64,000 bases of DNA from contig NC_011692.1 in assembly GCF_000150955.2 (NCBI RefSeq), forward strand, positions 359,196 to 423,195, written 5' to 3'. A program made the translations under genes and the position numbers. The notes below the pieces were generated by a model. That model was not told the origin of the DNA. It saw only the letters and a list, made by a program, of their open reading frames with translations, and did no database searches. This stretch comes from Phaeodactylum tricornutum CCAP 1055/1 (Eukaryota > Bacillariophyta > Bacillariophyceae > Surirellales > Neidiaceae). Shown one piece after another: positions 27,906 to 37,416 of the stretch. The first letter of the stretch is position 1. Every line of letters starts with the position of its first letter.

Positions 27906-30900
27906 ATGTCTTGGCAAAGGCAACGGGCGGGATCCGAAGACGGAGAAATCGATGAGGAAGAAGGAGAAATCACAGATAATCCTCAGCCACCGGTGGCTTT
28001 ATCGCTGTCTCCTTCGAAGTCTCGTCCCACCGTCACCCACTCGCTCCCACACAGTTCCCAAGCAACGGCCGCATTCCATGGCGAATCAAACTTTCCTCCG
28101 CAGCCGCCTTTGCCGAACCGTCTGAGCAGTACTAGCGGGCCGAACAGCATCCATCCCTACCCGGGCGCCAGTCACAGTAGTAGTAACAGCAACAACAACA
28201 TACCGGTCCCTCCCCCGCGTCGTGGAAGCTGGCGGGGCGGACGTGGCGGTACTAGTGTCGGTGGTGGAGCCTTTGAACGACGTCCCGGTCGAGGGTTGGG
28301 CCACCGCAATACTTCTTTCGGCAGCGGACCGCCAGCGTTCGACGCGCCCCCACCGGCACGCAGCCAAAGCTTCCAGTCATTTCACCGCCACAGCAGCGGA
28401 AGCATTCCAGGCCTTCCCGCCAGCAATGTTCTCCCACCGGTAGCGGCTACTGATCCGAGACGGGCGACGGATCCACGGTTTCGGGGAGCACCCGGCGTTG
28501 CGAACACCCCGGTGTCCGCACCGCATTTTACCGAATCGCGGGCAACCAGCGAGGGCCGGGGCTTTACTACCTCGTCCAGTAGTGCTCCGGTATCGGTCAG
28601 TAGTACTTTAGCGGATTCAGTCAGTCTGGCAACACCCTACAGCAGCTTGGCTGAAGGCAAGCCACCCCACGTACTAGCTGCTGAAGACGCGAAGGTCGTT
28701 CGAGGACTCCGTGCCAGTAGTGTCGCGAGAAACGAGTCCATCGGCAATGATGTTCCACGGGATAGCAGCGTCAGTGGGCCCTTCCCGCCACTAGGGGGTT
28801 CCACGGAAATTGCCTCTTTTCCTGGAGGTTTTCGCGATAGAGGTCCACCGCATCGTCGACATACTGGCGACTTTCGGGGGCACCCTGGCGGCCACGGCTC
28901 GCTCAATCGACGAGTTTCAAGCGAATATGGTAGCGGCGACGGACCGAATAGCGAAGTCCTACCCTTTGGAAGGCCCAACGAAATTCATCAATCTGCTAGG
29001 CAGGGTTCTCAGCATGCAGTCCCCCCATCCGGTGAGCCACTGCCGGTGTCGCGTGGTCAATCCACAGGTAATCAGACTCCTCCACCTCCGTTTCATCGAG
29101 GCCCAGCGCCGCCTCCTACTCAAGAGCAACAGCAACCTCCATTCCACCGTAGTCATCCGTTACCGCAGGATCCACCGCCGGGAGCTTTCCCTCGAGACGG
29201 GCCGCCTCAAGGAGAAGTGCCATCCTTTTATAGGGATGAGCAATCAGTGTTTTCGCGAAATCAACACACCCATGGCGGAGATTTCCCACCGTTCAACCAA
29301 AGAGCTTCGGATCAGCCTCCTTTTTCCTCGGGCCCGCCCAACGTAGAGCAACCGCTATTTCGAGGACCAAGACAGGATTCCTATTACGGACCCGCTTCAC
29401 GCGACGTAAATTCTGGAAGGTTCGGGTCGCCCTCCCAACGTGATCGCCCCATTGTCAATGCCCGAGGGGTTTCGGGAGGTCCTCCACCTCCCCCACCACC
29501 ACTGGGATCGCAAGGGGCGCTCACATCCACACAACATCCCTCTTTAGCTCCTGGTGTGGCCCCGCTTCATCGACGGAACGATCCACGCCTTCATCGAGAC
29601 CCCGATGCGGAAGGACGAGATTTCGCGGACGCGGCATCCGCATCCGAGCCGCTTCGACCCAATTTTCCACCCGAGCGCACCGGATTCCCGATGCAAAGTG
29701 AACGCGGTTTCCGAAAGCCGCCTTTTGGACAAATGTTTCCACCGGGAGGTGCTACAGAAAATAGTACCGGCTCGGATTCGTTTGGTCGATCACGCGAACG
29801 GAATACCGCGGCAGCGCGGTCGCCTCAAACGTCACCACATACGCGTAAACCCGTTTTGAGCTACTTTCAGGAATCGCCGGCGAAGGAAATTCCGCGTCTG
29901 CCTGCCATAATTGATGCCAAATCGGGCAGTCTGTCGAGTCGAATCAAATCTGTAGGTCAACATACCGAAGCAAGGACAGAAGAGCCAGAACCTCTTTTGA
30001 CATCCGTGCTTGGTGAGGATTCAGTGGATAGGGCGGAAAAGGTTGTATTGCTTCTGACTGATCAAAGGGATAAAGCTAGCTTGGAAAGAGATGATAAGGG
30101 ATGTAGTGAGCTTCCGAAGAAGCAGACAATCCTGATTGCGCTGAATCGTATGGACACCAAAATCAAGCTGCTTCAGAAATCTACCTTAGATAAAGAAGAA
30201 GAAGTTGAAGCACATATCGAAAAAGAAAAGGAAGATCAAAAACGGGCTGCTAAAGAGGCGAAATCTGAAGCTGAACGTTTGGAAAAGGAACACAGGCGAC
30301 GCCGGGAAGAGGAACAACAAGCCGATGAAAAGGCCAAACAAGAGCAGATTGAAAGTATGATAGAAGAAGGGCAGGCTGGTTTCGATGCAGATCTAACAAT
30401 ATCTACAGTGACGTTCGAGACCGATCTCGAAGCAGCTCGTAAGGTAGAAGAAGCAAGGTTTGAGCTAGAATGTCAAGAACAGATATCTGCGGCTACGGAG
30501 CGATTCGACAATGATGTGCAAACTACACAGCAAGAGTTGGAGAATTCTATACAATCTATTTCGAATACTCAAAACCTAATTTCGGCACTCGAGGAGGAGT
30601 ACAAGTGCAAGATGGAGGAAGGAGATACAGCCGGTGAAGAGAAAATGGATCAACCTGATCTAGTAAATACAGTTTTGGAAGAAAATCGAAGGCGCGCTGC
30701 CGAGGCCCATGTGTCTCAATGGGCAGGTTTCCCTGTGGTGTCGGATGATGATGAGTACGGTGTTTTAGAGAACGAAAAGGATCCTAAAGAAGGTAAACGT
30801 CATGTACGGTGGGCAGAGATGGCGCAGAAAGTTACGGGAGTCGGAGATGCACTCTACAACGAACCTTCGGAAGCGCCGTATTTTGAGCAAAATGAGAGAC

Positions 30901-33062
30901 TTCATGCACTGATCGGCCCGCTGGTAACAGAGCAAATACGCTACAGTCAACGGCAATTCGACACCCACTGGAGAGAACTTGCCGAAGAATACGAATACCG
31001 AAGAGTAGTTTACGAGGCTCAACAACTCAAAGATGGCACGGCTCAGAGAAGGCGCATCAAATCCACAAGTGTGCCCCATAGGCTCGTTGGGAGCAAACCT
31101 AATGTCCCTATCCTCGAGTCCACATCTGGCCACGGACGCTCGTCGAACAACCCATATCGTCGGGCACGTAGAGGCAACGAGGTGCGGACAGAATACGAAC
31201 AAGAACAAATTATAGCAGAGCTGGCAGCCAAAGAAGCGCTGGAAAAGAGAATTGCAACTGGGGGGTCAGAGCTTCCGCGTCAGATAGGTCAGATCGAAAG
31301 AAGCTGGACAGCCACCTACATCCAAACATTTTCGGCGCAAAGGGTTGACCTTGAGGAACAGGAGGCAGAGTTACGTATTACGGGTGTTTGGACGGACATG
31401 GAAAAGTGCATTTTCTTAGACCGATTTATGCAGCATCCCAAGGATTTCCGCAAGATTGCTTCTTTTCTCCGAAATAAGACGACAACTGATTGTGTCGCCT
31501 TTTATTACGATTCCAAGCAAACGCTGCCTTATAAGGGTGCGTTAAAGGAACACGTAATGCGGCGGAAGAGACGTGGCGGATATCCAATTTGGGAAGCAAC
31601 TATTCAAGCCGCCCTCTCGGTAGGTGCAGTCGTTGAAGCAGGGGATAGTGAAGAAAAGCCATTGATCTTCACACTTCCGTTTGATGATCACACTTTTTCT
31701 ACTTTTGGCCTTCATCCTTTGAAACGCGAAGTTTTGGATTTAATGGAAATAAAAGAGCAGGCTCTCGCTGAATTTGACGCAGATGAGGATGCAGACGACG
31801 TTTCTAGCAAATCAGGGCAACCCAAAAAACGTCCTCGCGATCGTCTTTTCCTGTTGGATCCGAGACAAAGAAAATTCCTGAAACCCTTGCCCCAGGAATC
31901 GGCTCACGCTACCTGCCTTAAGGTGGACAGTGGAAAAGCAAGCACAGCTGACGATGATCACAACGATTCCAAAGAGGGTACAGCAAAAGATGAGTCGGGG
32001 CGATTAACTCCTCTAAGAAAAGCACCCCAAAAATGGACGGCGTCAGAGAAAAAGATTTTTCACGATACCTTGGAGAGTCATGGTAGGAATTGGAGCATGC
32101 TTTCCCAGGCTGTAGGGACGAAAACGATTTCTCAGATTAAGAATTACTACTACGACTACAAGAAGCAGAAAGATAAAAATCGGACGACTGACAAAGACAA
32201 AAAGGTCGAAAGCAAAACTGAGAGGACCGAATCTCACGAAAACAGTCCTACACCGCCACATATTGCCGCGGATCAAAGACCCGGCGACCAGACTAGTAAC
32301 GAGCCGATTTCGGATCTACGCAAAAATCAGCCGCCTCGCTATGATCCCCAATTTGAAGCTAAACATATCGAGCGACAGATGTTCGAAGTGTTGCAACAGC
32401 AAGGGCAGGGTCCATACCCCGAACAAGAAAGGCTTGTCGATCGACGTCCTGTCGAATCGTTGAGTGATCAAGAATTATGGGCCCAATTACACCGACAGGG
32501 ACTTTTGGGTCAACAGCGAGGGCATTTATCGGACGAGGCGGCACGGCAACTTCTCCAGCATCACTCGCAGTCACACCATCAGCAAGTCCTCTCAAATTTG
32601 ATGCCCTGGGCTTCGGGAGGGCAACTTCCGCAGCCAGTCAAACGAGCGCAACCAATCAATGTGCAAGAATGGGAGCAGCTGCAGGCAATTTTGCAGATCC
32701 AGCGTCAACAAGAACAACATCGCCATCAGCATCAACCTCACGTACCGCACAACCCGATGGCCAACTTGGACCCTCAAATGCTTGCGTTGGCCCGTCTAGC
32801 GGGTTTGGATTCCAGCGCATTGGGTATGAACCCGCAATTATCGCGACTTGCGCATCATCCTGCAGTTGGCTCAGCTGGAAGTCATGATGACGCACAAATG
32901 GCTTTAGCACAACGGCTTCTGAGCTACAGTCAGAGCGCTGGGGGAGGGGGGAATAGTGCCCAGGGGGCGCTAGATTTGTTGACACAGGCCATGAGTCGTG
33001 GGGGTGCCGGACGCCATCCGAATCCAGATCGGGGTTCAGATCGGGGTACAGATCGGTACTAG
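27906..33062 (+). CDS. large SANT-domain protein, NCoR/SMRT-like corepressor candidate
   Basis: The protein has 1718 residues in one open frame. The order is: an acidic N-terminal motif (EDGEIDEEEGEI), then ~700 residues of Pro/Gly/Ser/Arg-rich disorder with Pro runs. A long charged coiled coil follows (about residues 745-910, rich in Glu/Lys). The first SANT/Myb-like domain is at about 1160-1205 (VWTDMEKCIFLDRFMQHPKDFRKIASFL..KTTTDCVAFYYDSK), the second at about 1376-1425 (KWTASEKKIFHDTLESHGRNWSMLSQAVGTKTISQIKNYY). A Gln/His-rich tail ends the protein. Two spaced SANT domains, the first with 'DCVxFYY', are the layout of NCoR/SMRT-type corepressors that recruit histone deacetylases. That role is inferred. 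Confidence 0.8.
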   Translation: MSWQRQRAGSEDGEIDEEEGEITDNPQPPVALSLSPSKSRPTVTHSLPHSSQATAAFHGESNFPPQPPLPNRLSSTSGPNSIHPYPGASHSSSNSNNNIPVPPPRRGSWRGGRGGTSVGGGAFERRPGRGLGHRNTSFGSGPPAFDAPPPARSQSFQSFHRHSSGSIPGLPASNVLPPVAATDPRRATDPRFRGAPGVANTPVSAPHFTESRATSEGRGFTTSSSSAPVSVSSTLADSVSLATPYSSLAEGKPPHVLAAEDAKVVRGLRASSVARNESIGNDVPRDSSVSGPFPPLGGSTEIASFPGGFRDRGPPHRRHTGDFRGHPGGHGSLNRRVSSEYGSGDGPNSEVLPFGRPNEIHQSARQGSQHAVPPSGEPLPVSRGQSTGNQTPPPPFHRGPAPPPTQEQQQPPFHRSHPLPQDPPPGAFPRDGPPQGEVPSFYRDEQSVFSRNQHTHGGDFPPFNQRASDQPPFSSGPPNVEQPLFRGPRQDSYYGPASRDVNSGRFGSPSQRDRPIVNARGVSGGPPPPPPPLGSQGALTSTQHPSLAPGVAPLHRRNDPRLHRDPDAEGRDFADAASASEPLRPNFPPERTGFPMQSERGFRKPPFGQMFPPGGATENSTGSDSFGRSRERNTAAARSPQTSPHTRKPVLSYFQESPAKEIPRLPAIIDAKSGSLSSRIKSVGQHTEARTEEPEPLLTSVLGEDSVDRAEKVVLLLTDQRDKASLERDDKGCSELPKKQTILIALNRMDTKIKLLQKSTLDKEEEVEAHIEKEKEDQKRAAKEAKSEAERLEKEHRRRREEEQQADEKAKQEQIESMIEEGQAGFDADLTISTVTFETDLEAARKVEEARFELECQEQISAATERFDNDVQTTQQELENSIQSISNTQNLISALEEEYKCKMEEGDTAGEEKMDQPDLVNTVLEENRRRAAEAHVSQWAGFPVVSDDDEYGVLENEKDPKEGKRHVRWAEMAQKVTGVGDALYNEPSEAPYFEQNERLHALIGPLVTEQIRYSQRQFDTHWRELAEEYEYRRVVYEAQQLKDGTAQRRRIKSTSVPHRLVGSKPNVPILESTSGHGRSSNNPYRRARRGNEVRTEYEQEQIIAELAAKEALEKRIATGGSELPRQIGQIERSWTATYIQTFSAQRVDLEEQEAELRITGVWTDMEKCIFLDRFMQHPKDFRKIASFLRNKTTTDCVAFYYDSKQTLPYKGALKEHVMRRKRRGGYPIWEATIQAALSVGAVVEAGDSEEKPLIFTLPFDDHTFSTFGLHPLKREVLDLMEIKEQALAEFDADEDADDVSSKSGQPKKRPRDRLFLLDPRQRKFLKPLPQESAHATCLKVDSGKASTADDDHNDSKEGTAKDESGRLTPLRKAPQKWTASEKKIFHDTLESHGRNWSMLSQAVGTKTISQIKNYYYDYKKQKDKNRTTDKDKKVESKTERTESHENSPTPPHIAADQRPGDQTSNEPISDLRKNQPPRYDPQFEAKHIERQMFEVLQQQGQGPYPEQERLVDRRPVESLSDQELWAQLHRQGLLGQQRGHLSDEAARQLLQHHSQSHHQQVLSNLMPWASGGQLPQPVKRAQPINVQEWEQLQAILQIQRQQEQHRHQHQPHVPHNPMANLDPQMLALARLAGLDSSALGMNPQLSRLAHHPAVGSAGSHDDAQMALAQRLLSYSQSAGGGGNSAQGALDLLTQAMSRGGAGRHPNPDRGSDRGTDRY

Positions 33063-33248
33063 AATGGATACCTGATCGAGAAAAGTGGTTGGCGTTGGGT
33101 GTTGGCCGGGTACACAAGGTTTTTTGTGCATTCAGAAAAGTTCAACAGCTCAAGTCAATAGTTTTTGTGTTGAACTGCTCCGCTCTCTGCTATCGAGCGC
33201 TTGATCCGTTGGAATAGCAAATATCTGCCTCTCTTGATTTTCTATAGT

Positions 33249-34142
33249 TTACGGTATTTTCTGACTAGGACCCGACGCGTTCTCTTGTTTTCGGGGTTCC
33301 AAATATGCTTGGAAACCAAGTTCATTAATAGGTTTGAGAGCAGTCGACGGTGAAAAGCCTTGTGCGACCGCTGAATCGAGCTCGTCAACATGCAAGTAGT
33401 GCCCGCTTGAAGGACTTTCCAACACCGTCCAGAGCCCATTGGCAATGGATTCCGGCGTCCGCACTCCTCGTTTTTCGGGCGCTTTCGGAAAGGACCGGGT
33501 ATCGACCATACCTGGGCTGATGGAATTTACCGTGATTCCTTGGTCTTTCAATTCCGCCGCTAAAGTTGCCGTCAATCCTTCGAGAGCAAATTTGGAAGCG
33601 ACGTAGCTCGACATTTGGGGCAATCCCTGTTTTCCCGCTCGTGACGAAATGTTGATAATTTTTCCAGATTGCTGCGCGAGCATGGCGTGTTTTAGCACGG
33701 CAGCAGTAACACGATGTACAGAAACTACATTGAGATCCAGTAATCGCGTCAAATTTACGGCAGGTAACTCGTGTAGAAGACCTTTGGAGGCTTGGGCACC
33801 ACCAGCATTGTTGACGAGAATATCAATCCCACCCCAAGCTTGAACCACTGCTTGGACTAAGCTTTCCACTTGTTCGTCACTTGTCACGTCCGCCGTTAGA
33901 ACCAGGGATTGACCTTTTGGCAAAAGTCGTGCTGTTTCTTCCAGTTCCAATGTCGTCCGGGCCGTCAAGGCCACCCGCGCGCCTTCGGCGGCACACAGTT
34001 GAGCGATGGCTCGACCGATGCCCCGGCCTGCGCCCGTCACTAGTACGCGTTGACCCGACAAACGCAACGAGGTTGCCATTGTGCAGCAATCAAGGGAAAT
34101 CAATAAAAGCACGTAAATTTCAATCCGAGTACTACGTAACAT
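33249..34142 (-). CDS. short-chain dehydrogenase/reductase (SDR)
   Basis: The product has 297 residues from the ATG at 34142. A second candidate start at 34079 (MATSLRLSGQRV) would drop a short hydrophobic leader (IYVLLLISLDCC). Classical SDR motifs are all present: TGAGRGIG cofactor loop (residues ~36-43), DVTSDEQVESLV, the NNAG motif in DILVNNAGGA, catalytic Ser in IINISSRAG, and the YxxxK pair in SSYVASKFALEG. PGMVDTRSF follows, as usual. The enzyme is an NAD(P)H-dependent oxidoreductase, perhaps fatty-acyl (FabG-like) or a general 3-oxoacyl or alcohol type; the substrate cannot be named. It shares a ~300-bp divergent promoter with the Dus-type gene. Confidence 0.88.
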   Translation of the reverse strand: MLRSTRIEIYVLLLISLDCCTMATSLRLSGQRVLVTGAGRGIGRAIAQLCAAEGARVALTARTTLELEETARLLPKGQSLVLTADVTSDEQVESLVQAVVQAWGGIDILVNNAGGAQASKGLLHELPAVNLTRLLDLNVVSVHRVTAAVLKHAMLAQQSGKIINISSRAGKQGLPQMSSYVASKFALEGLTATLAAELKDQGITVNSISPGMVDTRSFPKAPEKRGVRTPESIANGLWTVLESPSSGHYLHVDELDSAVAQGFSPSTALKPINELGFQAYLEPRKQENASGPSQKIP

Positions 34143-34445
34143 AGCTAACAACAGTAAAGAGACGGAAGATCCATCGCGATCGTCGCGGAGCAGTCAAAGT
34201 GTAGACAACTCCGATGGTCGATATCCACAGTCAGTCCCGGTTCCCTTCAGTCATCTCGTTTTTCTTCTATCGTTGGATAAAGGGCAGACGACGAAATTGA
34301 CAGTAGAAAATCATGCAGACCGCGCGCGACGACGTCCACTCCATTTTTCTGTTCTATTAATTTTACATTTTCGTTTGGATTTTAGCTAGCGTATTCGTTG
34401 GATCCATTACTCCCGCAGAAGTTGCATTAGAAGTTGGCTGGAACC
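34143..34445. other. divergent promoter, SDR / Dus
   Basis: This 303-bp region contains TTGACAGTAGAA near 34297. No other feature. Confidence 0.4.
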
Positions 34446-36347
34446 ATGTCTTCTCAGGTCCAGAGTTTCATCCGAGATCTGCAGAAGAAGCGCAAACAAG
34501 TCTCGTCCGTAAAGAAGCGTGATGCGCAAAATGGCGTATTCCAGAGCGGTAGTACGAAACGACCAAAAGCTACGTTGCAGCGTACCACACATCATTTCGA
34601 AGACCGACTTGTCACCAAAAGCGTCGATAGCCATCGCGCGGAAAAGAAACCAAAGGAAACGGATGTTGAGAACAAAAAGCTACATCGGCAGCAGCGAGAT
34701 ATCGGTGACGCCGACTCGTCCGAACTCCTGCCCGCCCCGGAACGTCGCCGACCCAAACCTATTCCCTTTGACCACCGCTACATACTAGCCCCCATGGTGG
34801 GAGCCAGTGAACTTGCGTTTCGATTACTTTGTCGCAAATACGGAGCTCAAGTTGCCTACACACCCATGATGAGTGCACCCAAATTCGCGACGGATCCATC
34901 CTACCGATCGGCGGAATTTCAAACTTGTGCGGCCGATCGACCCCTCGTGTGCCACTTTGCCGCCAACGACGCTGCGGATTTCGCGGCCGCTGCCATTGCC
35001 GCCCAGCCCTTTTGTGACGCAATCGACTTAAATCTGGGCTGTCCCCAACGAACGGCCTATTTGGGGCACTTCGGTTCGTATTTGCTCGATCGCAAAGATC
35101 GCAGTTTGATATGCGACATTGTCCGAGCGGGAGCAGCGGCCGTGTCGATTCCTATTTTTGTCAAAATTCGTCTCCTGGATAAAGTGGAAGAAACGATCGA
35201 ACTTTGCCAGCAACTAGAGCGGGCGGGTGCCTCGCTCATTGCCGTTCACGCTCGGTACCGAGCGAGTTGGGAGCGGAAAGGAGCTGGCGCGAGAGATGGG
35301 CCCGCGTTGCTGGATCAAATCGCCGTTCTAAAACAGCACATCACGTCTATACCCATTATTGCCAACGGAAACGTCATCACTTACGACGACGTCGAAAAAA
35401 ATCTTGAGTTGACCGGAGCGGACGGAGTGATGAGTGCGGAAGGTATTCTAGACAATCCGGCTCTGTTTTTACCACGGCTTGGAAATAAAGAATCCGAAGG
35501 TGATCGACGGGTTCAAATTCCCATGCTGGATACGTCCACAGACAATGTTATCCAGGCTAACAAGAAGCGCAAACTTGAAAAGAAATTAAGTAAGATCTCA
35601 AAACTGGAACGCAAGGTCCAAGAGCATGGACAGGACATTTTGAGTGAAGCCGAAAAGGAAAAGTTGTTCGCCAAGGAACGGGTCCTACTCTCTTTTGAAA
35701 AACTAGAGGCTGAAGCTCAACATTGCCAAACTGGAACGCGACAAACTTCGTTAAGGGCCCTATACGACGTTGCGAACAGCAAGCTCAAAGTAGCCTCGGA
35801 ATACTTGGACCTGGCGACAATCTATCCAGTCAAGATTCGTTCCGTCGTCTTTCACACCCGCAGGATACTCAAAGATGTTTTGATGCAGTACCAATTACTA
35901 GAGGAATGTCTAGCTTGCGAAACGATAGATAAAGTGCGCTCCCTTTTGCAGAGAATCGAAAAGTACCAAGCTAATCCCGAAACGTTCGTCTTTGATCAGG
36001 AGAAGGCCAAACGTGAGAAAAAAGCATTGGAGCTGAAAAAGCGCGAAGAAGGGAAGCGAAAGGAGTACGAAGCCCGCATGGTTCGCAAGGCGAAGCGTGA
36101 GGGTCTGACGGATTTAACGCATTATTTGCAGATTGGTGCCGATGTACCAACGAGGAAAACGGTCCAAAAACTCAAGACGTTGTCGAAAGAAGAAGCGATG
36201 GCAATTTGGAAAGGTTATCATTCACAGCATTGTCTCTCGTTTCATCTAGAGTCAAACGGATGTGCTCGTGGCCGCTCCTGTGCTTTCTTACACGTGGATA
36301 TTCTAGGATCAAACGCGTTTGTGGAAAAGGACGAGGTTGCTGGATAG
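34446..36347 (+). CDS. DUS1: tRNA-dihydrouridine synthase, Dus1-type, with C-terminal CCCH finger
   Basis: The protein has 633 residues from the first ATG. A basic, disordered N-terminus of ~100 residues precedes an FMN-dependent TIM-barrel domain. This has RYILAPMVGASELAFR, DLNLGCPQRTAYLGHFGSYLL with the catalytic Cys at about residue 199, IPIFVKIRLLDKVEETIE, IAVHARYRASWERKG and IIANGNVITYDD...GADGVMSAEGIL. The last four are typical of Dus1 (U16/U17 of tRNA). A charged helical region follows. The C-terminus has a C-x9-C-x5-C-x3-H finger (CLSFHLESNGCARGRSCAFLH), which in other Dus enzymes helps bind RNA. The finger is at the C-terminus, not the N-terminus as in Dus3. Confidence 0.88.
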   Translation: MSSQVQSFIRDLQKKRKQVSSVKKRDAQNGVFQSGSTKRPKATLQRTTHHFEDRLVTKSVDSHRAEKKPKETDVENKKLHRQQRDIGDADSSELLPAPERRRPKPIPFDHRYILAPMVGASELAFRLLCRKYGAQVAYTPMMSAPKFATDPSYRSAEFQTCAADRPLVCHFAANDAADFAAAAIAAQPFCDAIDLNLGCPQRTAYLGHFGSYLLDRKDRSLICDIVRAGAAAVSIPIFVKIRLLDKVEETIELCQQLERAGASLIAVHARYRASWERKGAGARDGPALLDQIAVLKQHITSIPIIANGNVITYDDVEKNLELTGADGVMSAEGILDNPALFLPRLGNKESEGDRRVQIPMLDTSTDNVIQANKKRKLEKKLSKISKLERKVQEHGQDILSEAEKEKLFAKERVLLSFEKLEAEAQHCQTGTRQTSLRALYDVANSKLKVASEYLDLATIYPVKIRSVVFHTRRILKDVLMQYQLLEECLACETIDKVRSLLQRIEKYQANPETFVFDQEKAKREKKALELKKREEGKRKEYEARMVRKAKREGLTDLTHYLQIGADVPTRKTVQKLKTLSKEEAMAIWKGYHSQHCLSFHLESNGCARGRSCAFLHVDILGSNAFVEKDEVAG

Positions 36348-37416
36348 GCTAGGAGGACTCATGGATCTCCCGATTGAGGTATGATGAACGACTCTCCACA
36401 TCTTGTCGGAGGCGGAGATTCTTGGAAATGGTCGCATTCATACGAAGCGATTTTCGAATTTATGCGGCGTTTACTGTGAATGATGCTACGGCAAGAAAGT
36501 GGTTTTTCCATTGAGCTGACCGAATAAAATTTCGAAAACCGGCCGGGGTGTCTATCAAAATCCTTATCGGTCGTCCGGTTGCGGTAAGTGCAAGCAGAGA
36601 CAGTGCGACATATAAATCATCCGGTGGGAGACCAACGACTCCACAAACGACCAGCTAGATCTTCAATATTAGAAAATGCTTTGATTGGTGGACTAGCCAT
36701 GGTTTCTTACTTAAACAAATGAGTTGCATTACACGGTAGATCACAGTTATGTTAGCCCGTTTGGCGCTTTGCGGAAATAACGTGTAACTGTGTGAAACGA
36801 TTACTTTGAGGGACAAAAATCCGAGTACCCGGAAGTTTTAATTCCTCAGTCACGTCCTTGGAATTGGTTCGTGTCATATGTGTACCTACCTTATGTGCTC
36901 TACATCCCTCCGGGATGGTTCGTCTTTGGTAGGAGCCGGTGAGATTACATGTTACAGTTAGGTTGGTCCGTCCGTCTGTAGTAGTTTTCTTCCGATCCGT
37001 ACGAAGCAAAAGGAACGAAGCGATCAGAGTTCCTGGAAGAACCCCCAGACGCGTCGAAGGAAAATGGATTTGATCCCGCGGTACTTTGGTCATTCCGAAT
37101 AACTTGCAACTGTAACCAAAGAAGTGAGTCAACGGCCGGTTAATTTTTCACGATGGAGTCGTATGCAACGATTTATTGATGGATCGATTCCACTGACACA
37201 AATTTGACGACGGACTGGCGACCTATATACTTTTGACACGATGCCAATCACAATGTAAAGCACAAGAACTCACGCACCGTATTTGGTTACGTTCTTTGTT
37301 AGGTCGTTTCTAACTCTAGGAGGATTGACATTTGTTCGGAGCGTTTCACATCGCGTAGCTAGAAGCTATTGCCGCTCGTTGTCGCTCCTCTGGATTTGGC
37401 GACGAGCGCAATCGCT
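36348..37416. other. intergenic
   Basis: About 1.07 kb between two plus-strand genes. TTTACTGTGAATG occurs at about 36470. A 126-codon minus ORF (36752-37132) has no motif and no support. No gene seen. Confidence 0.45.

Noticed and set aside
36752-37132. 126-codon minus ORF
   Set aside because: No motif or neighbour support; starts without ATG for most of its length.
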